Under the pieces are notes generated by a model that ran no database searches, was not told the DNA's origin, and saw nothing but the letters and a program-made list of their open reading frames with translations. A DNA stretch of 64,000 nucleotides, taken from Coleophoma eucalyptorum. Taxonomy: Eukaryota; Ascomycota; Leotiomycetes; Helotiales; Dermateaceae. Numbering within the stretch: the stretch's first letter is position 1; every line of letters starts with the position of its first letter. Both the position numbers and the translations under genes were made by a program. This document shows, piece by piece, positions 23,607 to 35,292 of this stretch. The stretch lies in NCBI GenBank assembly GCA_026120035.1, contig JALRME010000045.1, positions 62,001 through 126,000 on the forward strand. Direction: 5' to 3'.

Positions 23607-26600
23607 TCAATCTCCACTCCTTTCCTGTCTGACAATTTCTCTCACCTCGCTCACTCTCCGGCGGCTGCCACTACTCCCGACGCCACTACTGGGTTTCTTC
23701 ATACTTCGGACATGCTGCTCAACCGTTGTCACCTCCACATTACCACCTAGACCCCCTACATCACTTGCGCCATATCCATCTTCACTCTTGCGACTCCCAG
23801 TTCGACTCCCAGAACGACTAATACTGACCATCTCTAGAGCACGGTCCATTTCCCGACTCACTCTTTTGGCTATCTCTTCTTTCTCCTCTACCATCTTATC
23901 TCTCACACTACCTATAGCAGCCAAGTTAGGATGATTCGCTTCAAGGCTTCCTTCATCAATGAGTCGGTTTTTCTTCCTAATCTCACTCCATCTACTTAGC
24001 CCCCCTAGTTCTAATACAGACATACGCCTGTTTACGCCAGTTGGATTTCCAAGAATGATGGGACGCCAAGGCTCATGTTCCTGTTCCCCTTTTCTATTGG
24101 CGATACTGCGGGCCATGGAGGCTCCACGGGCGTCTTTCCATTCTTCCATTTGCTGCTTTCTAGAGTCTGGAATGATTTGAACTTCCTGAAATCGAATTAG
24201 AACTCCTAGCAAGAGAAATGTAAGAAGCAGCAGTATCCCAGCCATAACACCAGTTGCTGCTTGTTGACCTATGTGCCTTTGAGCCACACCACCTACTCCA
24301 GTAGCTCCAGCAGCCAGAAGATAGCCAAAGCTTTGTGTGATGGCAAATGCAGAGCTTACACGTGGGAAAGAGGAATAATTAGTACGTTTGTGTTCCGACT
24401 TATCACCTGAACTTCCGCGTGGGCGGCCGGTCATTCCCGGCTGGAGATCTGATGTATCAAAGGTCTCCATAATTATTCCGTGGCATTCAGCAATGGCAAG
24501 ACCAGATAAAAACCCTATCAGAGCTGCAAATAGGATTGGAATGATGAACGGTGTAGGTGGTCCACTCGACGAAATAGTATATGCCATACCAGCAAATGGC
24601 AGGACTAATGTAAATATCGCTCGACGGATAACGTGGGACGACATGTGGACTGTTTCACCAACTGTCATTGTGTTGGTCTTCGGTGAATTGTGTCTAGCCC
24701 TGCTGAAAATAGAAGCTTTCTGAAATGGAACGGAGAGTAATACTCCAATTGGCATTGCAGAGACACTCGCCCCAACTTCAGGCGACTTGAAGAGGTAATC
24801 CCTGGACATTAACGATCCGAGAAGCTATTGTGCGTTAGTATTACCATTTTACCAGAAGTGCTGTTTACTTACTACAATAATGAGAACAACCTGGGCGTAG
24901 ATCCAAGCCACATATAAAGCCATAATAAGAAATCCAGGCTGTCGAAGCATTTGTTGTGTAAGCAGCATGCCGTGATACACTTCTTGTCCCCACCATGTAG
25001 GTCCTGTTTGTTTCTGATGCATCATTATCTCACCACGAGCCAATCTACGAGAAACTTTATTTTGATTTTTGACCTCGACGACGGACCTACGAAAAGCAGA
25101 GCGGCGAACTTCAGGACAGACGACATTGAGGAGAAGAACAGCAGCGATCAGTATGATGCTGATATAAAACCCCCAAGCAGGGTTGAGAGTGTTGATTATA
25201 GCAGCACCGATCAAAAAACCAACTCCAATTGATCCAATAGAGCACCAGGTCCAAATGCCGAGCCAAACACCCATACCGCCACCGTGACGTCGAACATCGT
25301 GCACATCAACGACTTCTTGATGGGGGTTGCCACTCTGTAGAGAAGCCCCGAAGAGATCCATTAAAGTGTACTTGAAATTCATATTCGCAAAACCGAGAGC
25401 GAATCCCATACATGCTCGAGGAAGTAGAAGCCCAACCCGCCAATACGCGATATATGGAGATCGAAAAGCACTAACCGCAACTGCTTGAGGAAACAATAAT
25501 GGCATTGCTATCGTCATAGCTGCCAATGTGTATGGTTTCCGACCATGCATTAACGGTAGTGGCCAAAAGTATAATGTCGGTATTGCAAGACCAGCGAAGA
25601 AGAAGACATTGCCAAGAATGACAAAATGGTGCATATCAGCAATATAATACTGTATGGAAGGGACTTCTCCAGCATAGATGCCAATGAGGATACCAATGAG
25701 TGCGGTACTTATGCAAGCAACTAACGCGACAAATCGCTTTCTAAAGGGGGACCAATCTCTTGCAACAGGCTGGCGTCGATGCGCACGAGCGAGGCTGAAC
25801 CCCTTATGCTCTCTAATGCTGACATGACTTCGATTTTTAAGATCGAACAAATTAGTATAGTCCTGCATTTGTTTTCCAGATATATGCCGTTGCGGCATAC
25901 TTTTGGCTGGAAGATCTTGCAGCCCAACGCCATCCCGCACCTCGCTCGCTTCCATCGTCCCATTGCGCCCAGGACTATCATTGAAATCAACTTCTGTTTG
26001 CCCATCTAGACTACGAAAAGATGATGATGGTGTCAAAATAAAGGACAGGTCATGTGCAATATCTAGGACAGGAGCTAATGAGTTGGGAGCTCTTTGAGCT
26101 GGCGTTACCTGCCTTAAGCTTTTCGAGCTCGCTCTTGGTTGAATTGGAGGCTCATGCATCACTCTAATGTACTCAAGCACCTCAGTTCTGTTTTTAATTT
26201 CTTGTGAGTAAGTATCTGTTATAAAATTCGGATCATCTTTGGAGTAGGTAGCTGACTGATGACTCCACGGCTTTGGTGTTGGTGGCATAGGCAACAGCGA
26301 TGCAGTATCTTCGTTTTCGCTGAGTGGATTTGTCTCTTTGTAACAACCAGTTCCACTGGATGAGAGCCGCTTCGTCAAATTCGACGTCAATTTTCCGCTA
26401 CACTTGAGAGAGACACCAGAAAATGGCTTGCTTGAAACCGTATCTGATGCTCTCGAAAGACGTTTCGGTTCTTTGCGTTGTGAGAACGGAGACATAGATT
26501 CCCTCCTTAGAGGAATTGGGCCAGATTTGGACCGTTCCAGTCCAGGTGGCCAATCCGCAATAGATTTAGTAAATTTTCCTCGAGTTGAAACTGCATCTTC

Positions 26601-28898
26601 ATTTGCAGGAGGCCCTATAATGACATCGGGGTCTTGTGAACAATCACTGTCTGTAGAAGACAGGCTACAAATGCTTTCGTGAACACTTCCTGCATAAGAT
26701 CTCCTACATCGACCTTTCAAAATCTCAGTTGCTGTTTCGAGAATACTTGGTGCATCTTCATTATTGACAGCCAATCGAGCAATCAACAGAGCCTCATTAA
26801 GCAAGTGCTCAAGATCTGAGATAGTCTTAGTGAAGGCTTCGGAAGCGTTGGACACAAGACTCTCCTTGGGTCTATGATGCATATATGTCTGAGAATGTGG
26901 TTGGGGCTTAATGTGAGCTTCACTATTTAAATATACTGTATTATATATAGACCTTTGATGGCTACCCAAACTACTTCGCTTGTGCCTGGACTTTGGCGGC
27001 ATAGCTGTAAGTTGAGTCTGGTAAGGTCTTGGAACATCTATGGCCGAGAGAAGACCAGGAAACCAGTTCAATTTCTTTGTGTCTGGTGAATCCTTCTGCG
27101 GCGGCTGAGAATTGACCATTTTCTCTGTTGGTATTTGCTGCGCCAGGGCATCTGACTTATTATTTGATCTAGACTTACCAAGCCTAATCGCGGCATCTGA
27201 AGCAGGAATAAAGCCATTAAAAGCATGATCATTAGACAAATTGGCGTCCAAGCTAGCATCGAGATTTGATGTTCGATGAGGAGGCGTCGGAAAATGTGCC
27301 AATATCGGGTTTTGTGGTGCATTATTGTCCATGTCTTTCTCTCTACGGTCTGTGTCGCTCACCTTGTCAAGATTCGTTACAGAATTTCTGGGGGTAGCTA
27401 GTTGGGACACAGAATAGTTGCCAGGTCCATGTAAAGTTGGGGGTCCATTGTTGTCAGAGCTAATAGTCAGGTCCTGAAGGGCGAAAAGTGCTGCTGAGGA
27501 AGCACTCGAGGGCTCATTTAGACTTTTGGCTAATCCAAGTGAAGAGGGCATTTGCGGCACAATTGCTACGGTACTCAGTCTTGGAGGAACTGGTAGTTCC
27601 GATTCTAGAGTTTGAAAGGAGGAGACAGATGTCTTCAACAATGGATGTTTGGCGGACGATGTCGAGGCCGCGGATAGTACTGATGAGTTATACTGTTTCG
27701 GCCTGGCAATCTGAGGTACATCTGGAACTACTTTTATCAGTGCATCTGATGAGTGGGAAATCCTGTGGCCCTCTTCTGGATATGCCTCATGTGTAGGTAT
27801 CACAGAAATGTCTTGTTCTGAAAGTGGCGCCGGGCTCTGAAATGACGCCTGCCGGGTTGGTATATGAGGCGGTCTGGAAAAGCTTCGTCTACGAGATGGA
27901 ACAAATGGTTCTTGTTCTATGGCTTCATGCTTGTGATCAGGAAGTGTTGCAGCCAACCCGTGTTCCCTCACATCGTCCACAAACTCCTTCAAATCATAAC
28001 GCGGCCGATCTTGTTGGTTTCGCTTTATGATATGTTTCGGCACGGAAGATAGTAGGCGGTCTTCATCAATATCGAGAAAAGAAGACTTGTCGATGATTGG
28101 GTTTTCTTCGAAGACTTTGGGCTCCTGTTCACGTTGTGGCGATATGGCCTCGTCTGGATTTGCTCCAGGAATTAAACATGATCGAATAAAAGTATTATCT
28201 GGCTCCTCTTCATCACCCAAGACTTGTGGAAACCGAAATTCTTCAATATCTTGACGATCAACTTCAAGGCCACACGGGTCAGTTTGTTCTTCGACCTGAT
28301 CAATGACTAGTCCAGGAACAAGACATGATCCCACCACAGTCTCATCTGGCTTTGATTCATCGACCAAGGCTAGCTGTGGAAATTCGAAAGGCTCTCCTTC
28401 TTCTAGAGCACTTGGGAACTTTGCAAATTCGGGTCCGTTTCTACCATCAGCAGCCTCGATTTCTTTCACAGGCTGTTGGATTGGTTCTGAAGCTTGACGA
28501 CTGGGCCTTTCTGATATCATTCTTGTTGGCTCGAAAACCGGCAAACTACGTCGTCCGCTGTGTATGTATTCTAGCCGAGCTTGCTTGGCAATACTCCTAG
28601 CACTGCCGAAGTTGAAAGCGCCAATATGGGCAGCCTCTCCAAGGCGAGGTAAAATATGCTCCTGGGACGGAGATGGTGTATGAGGTGGATTATGTCTATG
28701 TCGGGATATAAGGAGCGATCGTACCCGGGCAGAGATGTCCTCTTCGATGCGTAGAACACTGGAGTAGTCCAGACCAATTATTTCTTCTATTGGGCTACGC
28801 TTCTCAAGCTCTGGACGTTCAGCTTTTAGCTTGGCGGAGTCGTGTATTGAGTCATCCATCGAGATAGGATTTGTAGGTAGAACAGTATTTTGTCGCAT
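23607..28898 (-). CDS. Giant MFS-domain membrane protein with about 1,050-residue disordered N-terminus
   Basis: Two exons, 28898-24873 and 24824-23607, with one 48-nt intron in phase 0, giving 1747 residues. Residues 1 to about 1050 are hydrophilic, Ser/Pro-rich and without a recognised domain. They contain two related modules ending SCLVPG and SCLIPG (near residues 190-245), and RRSFSRPP- and RRSSLGS-like stretches that look like phosphorylation sites. From FRKRFVALVACIS on, about 12 hydrophobic segments follow in MFS style, for example LGNVFFFAGLAIPTLYFWPL, GVWLGIWTWCSIGSIGVGFL and GFLIMALYVAWIYAQVV. The intron falls just after the last of these. A charged C-terminal tail of about 190 residues has a coiled-coil-like stretch (DKMVEEKEEIAKRVSREMD). 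The transported substrate is unknown; a regulated transporter or sensor is an inference. Divergent from the omega-amidase gene across 619 bases. Confidence 0.85.
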
Positions 28899-29517
28899 AT
28901 CCCGCAGAGCCAGCCTGCAGGGAAGGAGTTCTTGACATAAAGATATGGCAAAAGAGTATTTAGTGATGGTGGTGATGGTGATGATGGTGGAGAGAGGGAA
29001 AATGAGATGAGCCTGCGTCCAGGCACATCTTGAATGAAAGCATGACGGAAGAGGAAGTCACAATGGGAGGATGTGCACTAGTATATGTTACTATAGATAT
29101 TCTGAGAGCTAGCAACATTAAAGCATCTGACTGAGATCCAAAAGGAGAGATCCAAGAGCATGATATATTGAAGGGTGAGTGCTGATAAGAGTTGATCAAG
29201 CCTAGAATTCAGAAGGTTGAAGTCAAGAGCAAGGTTGCATCTTATTTTGAGGCAAGGTTAAAGTAATGTCACCACTCGATTGACATCTGGGCATATTCTA
29301 TGACAGTATGAGTTTGGCCTTTTGATCGACAATATTGATGTATCTAACATAAGCCGTGAGGTGAACTGGGAAGATATGTCGTTGACGAGCTTGAAGCTGT
29401 TTCCTCAGTTTTCTTATCAGCCGAGGACTAGGGGTAGTTCCGCATCCGATCCGGAACCCCACTATCGTCATCCCATCTTCGATAGCAAACTCCAAAAGAT
29501 TTTGAGTCTCATAAGCA
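28899..29517. other. Bidirectional promoter region
   Basis: Separates the starts of the giant MFS gene (minus) and the omega-amidase gene (plus). It contains a GATGGT/GGTGAT trinucleotide-type repeat at about 28,963-28,990, in the likely 5' UTR of the MFS gene. No other frame. Confidence 0.6.
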
Positions 29518-30550
29518 ATGTTGAGGACCTTCCGTACTTTCACCAGTCTTTTCAATTCACACAAAAGCATTATTCCCTTCCGCAGACTGTCGACAATGTC
29601 ATCCAATACTCTTCTCAAAAAGCCCGTCAAGCTAGCACTCATCCAGCTTGCCAGTGGTCCGTACAGCATCCGCCCCAAGCTCCAGAAATCCTCAGTTCTT
29701 ACTGGAGTATATTGCTAAACATTTGATTACAGGATCTGATAAAGCTGCAAACCTCAGTCATGCGCGCGACAAGGTCCTCGAGGCAGCCTCCGTAGGTGCC
29801 AAGATCGTTGTCCTTCCCGAATGCTTCAACTCTCCATACGGCTGCCAATACTTCCCCAGCTATGCCGAAACGCTTCTTCCATCCCCACCTTTAGCAGAAG
29901 ACTCGCCCAGTTTCCACGCTTTATCCTCGATGGCAAAGGAAGCAAATGTGTATCTCGTAGGCGGTTCAATACCGGAGCTAGAGCCAGAAACCAAAAAATA
30001 CTATAATACTTCTCTCACGTTCTCGCCTTCTGGGGACCTGTTGGCAACCCACCGGAAGGTACATCTCTTCGACATTGATATTCCTGGTAAGATCACCTTC
30101 AAGGAATCCGAGGTCTTGTCACCTGGAAACCAAATTACAATAGTCGACCTTCCAGACTACGGAAAGATTGCTGTTGCAATCTGCTACGACATTCGTTTCC
30201 CAGAATTGGCCATGATTGCTGCGCGAAAGGGTTGTTTCGCACTTATGTACCCGGGGGCTTTCAATACCACCACAGGGCCGTTACATTGGAGGTTACAAGG
30301 ACAGGCAAGAGCCATGGACAACCAGTGCTATGTTGCACTATGCAGTCCAGCAAGAGACATGGGCGCAACTTATCACGCCTGGGGTCATAGTCTGATCGTG
30401 GATCCTATGGCAGAGGTCTTGGTTGAGGCTGATGAGTCCGAGCAAATTGTGTATGCTGAGTTGGACGGTGGCAAGATCGATGAGACGAGGAAGGGCATTC
30501 CCATTTATACCCAGAGACGATTTGAGGTCTATCCCGATGTTGCAGCTTGA
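29518..30550 (+). CDS. NIT3: Nitrilase-superfamily omega-amidase (Nit2/NIT3 type), likely dual-targeted
   Basis: Exons 29518-29656 and 29733-30550 give 318 residues. The catalytic triad of the nitrilase superfamily is visible: Glu76 in VVLPECF, Lys155 in HRKVHLFD and Cys197 in AICYDIRFPE. Length and motifs fit the Nit2/NIT3 branch, which hydrolyses alpha-ketoglutaramate and alpha-ketosuccinamate from glutamine/asparagine transamination (omega-amidase). The first 26 residues (MLRTFRTFTS to RRLST) are Arg/Ser/Thr-rich without acidic residues, like a mitochondrial presequence. Met27 starts a second in-frame product, MSSNTLLKKPVKL, matching the usual cytosolic N-terminus. Dual targeting is an inference. 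The intron uses a GTCCGT donor, weak but the only one that keeps the frame. Confidence 0.9.
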
Positions 30551-32421
30551 TTATAAAAATAACAAATTATAATTAGAAACTCTGAAGGATTTCTTCTCGC
30601 ATACAGGAACATTTTCCACCCACTTTGTCACAACAGCCGTCTCTACGTCAGCATTTTTTCCGGCTACAAGTGTCCAAAGATGGTTCAAGCGAGAGGCTCT
30701 CGCATCAATTATACTCTGACCAGTTACCCCTTTATACAGCAACATTTACCTTGTTCTGGCTCCTATATCAAAATTCTTCAAATTTAGCTTCTGCATAGTC
30801 CAACAGAACGAGGATATATCGAGTACTTCAAAACTCAACCTTAGTCATCATGACTTAGATTTTTGGCGCCGCAATGCTGACCAGACCACAGACTTTGTCT
30901 TGGCTACTACTATGCGCGCCACCTTTTTCTTTTCTTTTTCTAAGATACGCGCTCACATACGAGAATAATTTGTACGATCGGGGAAGAAGTTCGAATAACT
31001 AACAGTGGACACACTTTCATAGGGATATGGCTAAGTATTCCTAGTATCGAGTTTCTCCTAAACCATTTCCTTCGGTCGACATCAGAGTAATGCGAGTTCG
31101 AGAATTTGTTAGCTTCGACTTCACCCAGTATTTATTTAACGTAGAAAATGGAGGTGGGTTGAGGGGATCGTTATGTAAGGTAGTGTCTCCTCCCAGGGAC
31201 CGTTCAGGTAGCACTATACAGTCTTGTATAGTTCCATGTTCAGGCCATGGCCACAGCACCTTGTCGTGCGCAATCAAAGCAATCCACGCAGCCAAGTCCG
31301 TGTCAAATAGTCATCCGTTGTTGGCAGAAGGAAAGAAGCCCCGTGAAACAAAACGGCAGAAAAGTATTACCAGTCGGGATCTCTTACAGTAAGCCAAAAG
31401 AATTCCCCCACTCGCCAGAAATGAAGTAGATCATCAGTTACAAGTCCTGAAAGTCCCTTCTCTCAGGTTAAGGTATGGAACCGGGCCGGCTCGTCTGAAT
31501 TTAGCGACAGAAAGTGTTGAAATGAGATGAGAGAAACGGGATAAATTTAGCGTCCGCCATGATCCTTCAGCTGTAAGATAAATGATGCGAGTTTCACTAC
31601 TTCTCGGCTCCAGAAATGTCTCGGTCAGACGTGCAACAAAATACGATTTCTTCTCCTCCGTCTAATGAAATAATGTTCTGTTCGGATTCGCTTGATCGCT
31701 GAAATGAATGAAAGGACGGATTGGTGGATGACTCAGCATATCCGGTGGTCCCGAGGTCACTAAGATGCGGGTAGAATGATAAGATATAGGATAGTAAAGA
31801 CTTGAGAACTTCCACTCACCATGGAATCCTTGTCCTGCAAGCAGCATATCCTGGTTCGATCAGTGAGCGTGCTGCCGAATAAGGATCATAACTTGCTTTG
31901 TCAATTTTAATAAGACAATTACTTCAAAAACTATACGAACATAGTACATCTCTATGCAACGAATTGACAATACGAGAACAGGTAACAGACCACAGAAGCC
32001 TTGAACACATCAGCTCGTTTCAAAGGCATCACCAGCCCTTGCGAGGAGTGGAAGGTCCTGTGGATTTAACGAATCAACGATTCATTGCTTGGAAGAGTGA
32101 ACAAAGTGAGAGGTGAGAAGAACGAAAAGCTACCGGAGAGTAAAGCCCAACCGCATTATTGAAGGCATTGTTGCTTGCAAACAAGGCCTTCTACATTTTG
32201 GAATAACAGGAGTAAAAAATTCCTCCGCTAGCCTCTCAAATGCTCAAGTAGAATTGGCATCGCGAATCTACTGGAGTTGTAGAATCAAATATGGAAACTC
32301 TAGCGAAATCCAGGGGTGCGGCAGCTGAGATGGAAAAAATGGCGCAGCCTTGTCCCTCAGCCGTGCGCTGAACTTTTTTCTTTGCCTAGCAGCGAGCCTC
32401 GAGTGGACTTTCAATACGCAA
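30551..32421. other. Intergenic 1.9 kb, no gene seen
   Basis: Between the omega-amidase and the METTL25-like gene. Several frames of 60-100 codons exist on both strands without family resemblance or splice logic. A GGTTCGATC near 31,852 resembles a tRNA B box, but no tRNA fold is found around it. It presumably holds the promoter of the METTL25-like gene. Confidence 0.5.
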
Positions 32422-34275
32422 ATGTGGAGGGTTGGCCGTATACTGTCATATTCACCACCTACACGGCAGTATATCAGAGGAATCTCAACCTACAACCGCA
32501 CAATGCCACCCTCAGAAGCCCTCCCGATCGGTCCCGAATTTTCGAGCGTTGATGAATATGTAGATTCGCTCCTCCACTTCGCAACCGCATCAACGATTTT
32601 TCAAACGCTTTGCGGCGGTGTGCATATCTTGGATTTCTTTACACAAGAACCAAGTTTGTATCACAAGGTGATTCCAGAAGAATGGCGCGTTTGGCTGTTG
32701 CGACAGGACTCTATGGAGTTGTTGAATTTTTTCATGCGAGATGATCTAGATACAGCTAGGGAAGATGTGCCTCCCGAGAGCCTGTTGAGATATGTGCGGG
32801 AGATCCGAAAACATTCGTTGCAGCGACAGGCGACGCGGGAGCCGGCGGAGAAGAAAACAAAGCTGCCGCGACACATCGCTGTAGGAATGGTTCCGAAGAA
32901 GATTCACGAGGTTTCAAATTTTGCAGACTATGTGGTCGATGTCGCCGACTCTACGGAAACGGGGATCACTCATTTTGTGGATTTTGGGAGTGGACAGAAT
33001 TATCTTGGGCGGACTTTGGCTAGTCCGCCGTACAACAAGCATATTGTGGCAGTGGAGAGTAAAGAAGGGAATATTAAAGGCGCAAAAGGTATGGATGTTA
33101 AAGCTGGTATTGCGGAACGAGAGAAAGTGATGCGAAACAAAAAGCTGTTCAGGCAGCAGCAGGAAAATACCAAGCCAGAAGCTGAGTGGAGCGAGAAGGA
33201 TTTCAGAAGGAGAGCTAAGAAGCAAGAAATCGTGGAGGATAGCGGAGCAGATTTGAGGCCGATAAAAGAGCTGGGCACTATCTATACCTCTGCTGAGGGT
33301 AAGGGCTATGTGCAATATGTCGAGCATGTTGTGAAAGATGGAGACTTGTCAAATGTGGTCGCGCAGATCCAGACAATGGATACAGCTCTACCTGTGGAAA
33401 ATACCGAAGACCCTTCTGGCAGGCCAATTGCTCTCGAGGTTACTCCCCCAAAAGACGTCCGACTTATGGCCCTCTCAATACACTCCTGCGGAAATTTGTC
33501 ACATCACGGCATACGTTCCCTTGTTCTCAATCCATCTGTTCATGCAATCGCCATCGTAGGATGTTGTTACAACCTCCTCACAGAACGGCTTGGCCCCCCC
33601 AGCTACAAGCTTCCTTTGATGCGACCAAACTTACGTCCAATCAACGCACCACCAACTGCCTATATCGAAGAGCGCGATCCACACGGCTTTCCAATGAGCG
33701 AACGAGTGGGTACATGCGATCGCGGTGACGGCATTAGTCTCAATATTACAGCACGCATGATGGCAGTACAGGCTCCTGGGAACTGGACACCAAAAGATAG
33801 CGATTCCTTCTTTACGCGGCACTACTGGCGTGCACTACTGCAAAAGATGTTCCTAGATTATGGAGTCGTAGGGATAGCCAAATCAACTGAGTTCCCGGAT
33901 AGTACCGAGCCAGTCATCATCGGGTCACTACGAAGGTCTTGCTACGCATCATTTACGACATATGTCCGTGGCGCATTGGCAAAGCTGGCAGCCGATCCCG
34001 AGAGGAATATGAATGCCGTCATAGACGAGAAAATGGGCGGTATGACCGATGAAGATATTGAGCGCTATGCTGCAGAGTATGATGTGAAGAAGAAGGAGCT
34101 AAGTGTTACCTGGAGCCTAATGGCTTTCAGTGCTGGAGCTGTTGAGAGCTTAATCGTGGTTGACCGTTGGCTATGGCTGAAAGAGCAGCCAGAAGTCAAG
34201 GCCGCTTGGGTAGAAGCTGTCTGGGATTATGGATTGAGTCCCAGGAATTTGGTGGTTGTCGGAATCAAGAAATAA
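32422..34275 (+). CDS. METTL25-type (methyltransferase domain 25) protein, two possible starts
   Basis: Intronless. The ATG at 32422 gives 617 residues and a second in-frame ATG at 32503 gives 590. The SAM-binding signature is VDFGSGQNYLGRTLA, followed by the acidic strand VAVESKEGNIKGA. SIHSCGNLSHHGIRSL and VGCCYNLLTE further on are the family's conserved catalytic-side motifs (METTL25/RRNAD1 group). A charged insertion (about residues 230-290, KK/RR-rich) separates the two halves. Substrates of fungal members are unproven; rRNA or ribosomal protein methylation has been proposed for relatives. The region between the two ATGs (MWRVGRILSY to RGISTYNRT) is positively charged with no acid, like a mitochondrial presequence. 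Which ATG is used cannot be told from the sequence. Confidence 0.85.
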   Translation: MWRVGRILSYSPPTRQYIRGISTYNRTMPPSEALPIGPEFSSVDEYVDSLLHFATASTIFQTLCGGVHILDFFTQEPSLYHKVIPEEWRVWLLRQDSMELLNFFMRDDLDTAREDVPPESLLRYVREIRKHSLQRQATREPAEKKTKLPRHIAVGMVPKKIHEVSNFADYVVDVADSTETGITHFVDFGSGQNYLGRTLASPPYNKHIVAVESKEGNIKGAKGMDVKAGIAEREKVMRNKKLFRQQQENTKPEAEWSEKDFRRRAKKQEIVEDSGADLRPIKELGTIYTSAEGKGYVQYVEHVVKDGDLSNVVAQIQTMDTALPVENTEDPSGRPIALEVTPPKDVRLMALSIHSCGNLSHHGIRSLVLNPSVHAIAIVGCCYNLLTERLGPPSYKLPLMRPNLRPINAPPTAYIEERDPHGFPMSERVGTCDRGDGISLNITARMMAVQAPGNWTPKDSDSFFTRHYWRALLQKMFLDYGVVGIAKSTEFPDSTEPVIIGSLRRSCYASFTTYVRGALAKLAADPERNMNAVIDEKMGGMTDEDIERYAAEYDVKKKELSVTWSLMAFSAGAVESLIVVDRWLWLKEQPEVKAAWVEAVWDYGLSPRNLVVVGIKK

Positions 34276-35055
34276 AGGCCAGGCCTGGCCCCGTTACATT
34301 TCTGCTAGAGGATGCGCAAAGAACACATCAGGGTTGGGACCATGTTCACGAAAGGCTACTGATCATCGTCAACGGATGTTGTGCTTCGATGAAATGAGCT
34401 CAATTTGCAGGCATAACAACTCCGTCATCGATGGTAGCCAGCTGTCAAAACTTCTTAAATTAAACCCGGCATATCGACTCTCACCACAACATGCTCCGGC
34501 GAGATTTTGCGCCAGAAATTGTGACCTGGGAAGAACATTCCATATGAAAACTTCGAAGTATAACCAGGCTTCTGAAACTCCGAGATAATAGAAATTTAGG
34601 ACCATCACTATCACTGCAAATTTCCACTATGAATCAATATAAGTCAATAAAATTTTATCGACTATGTTACCATCGCTGGGAGAGAAAGAATATCAAAAAC
34701 GTTGCTTATCGCTCCCCTTCATAAACCCTTTAATGACACACTCCTCGAGGTTCACTCGATCCAAAACGCCTGCCCTAACCCATATGTACATGTTGCAAAA
34801 CCCTCTTGTTGCTATTTCTTCACGCAGTGAACTAGGATATTGTCCTAGTACGCCCGCATTACGACGTTGCACGATCATGGACGACCGTGGGAAAATGCGC
34901 GCTGTATTGTGCATTCGAACCAAGCCTCCAAAACTCCCATAAATGATCCATCGCCTAAGATGCGCAGATATATCCATGCAAGTACTGGCAGGGACAATCC
35001 ATCAATTTAAGATTGTATGCCATCCTCTTCATCGCAGCCATCCCATATGTATGAT
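34276..35055. other. Intergenic, no gene seen
   Basis: Convergent 3' region between the METTL25-like gene and the small minus-strand gene. No frame with family resemblance. Confidence 0.5.
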
Positions 35056-35292
35056 TTATTGCGAAGAGCTGCTTCCCATGCTGGAGATGCTAGTCTGGGG
35101 CGATAGGGTAGTTTGGGAGTTGTTGGACTGGGGCGCGCGCCGGCGGGCAGACTTGGAAGCGGCCTCCATCTGCTTCTTGGTATGTTGGTGCATGGTTCGA
35201 GCATATGAAGTGATGTCGAAGTTGAAGCCCATATCGTAAGATGCTGAGAGCTGGCTTGCGGAGCCTGGATATGAAGTTGCAGCGGAAGACAT
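35056..35292 (-). CDS. Small conserved-looking hypothetical protein, 78 residues
   Basis: A single frame from ATG (35292) to TAA. The composition is strongly non-random: a Ser/Ala-rich start, a compact middle MGFNFDITSYARTMHQHTKK, a basic SARRRAP stretch, then a Ser/Thr/Gln-rich tail. The aromatic and charged middle followed by disordered flanks looks like a short binding motif in a disordered protein. I recognise no named family. No membrane segment or signal peptide. It is alone between two gene-poor stretches. Confidence 0.6.
   Translation of the reverse strand: MSSAATSYPGSASQLSASYDMGFNFDITSYARTMHQHTKKQMEAASKSARRRAPQSNNSQTTLSPQTSISSMGSSSSQ

Noticed and set aside
31845..31870. GGTTCGATC resembling a tRNA B box
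   Set aside because: No A box or cloverleaf fits around it.
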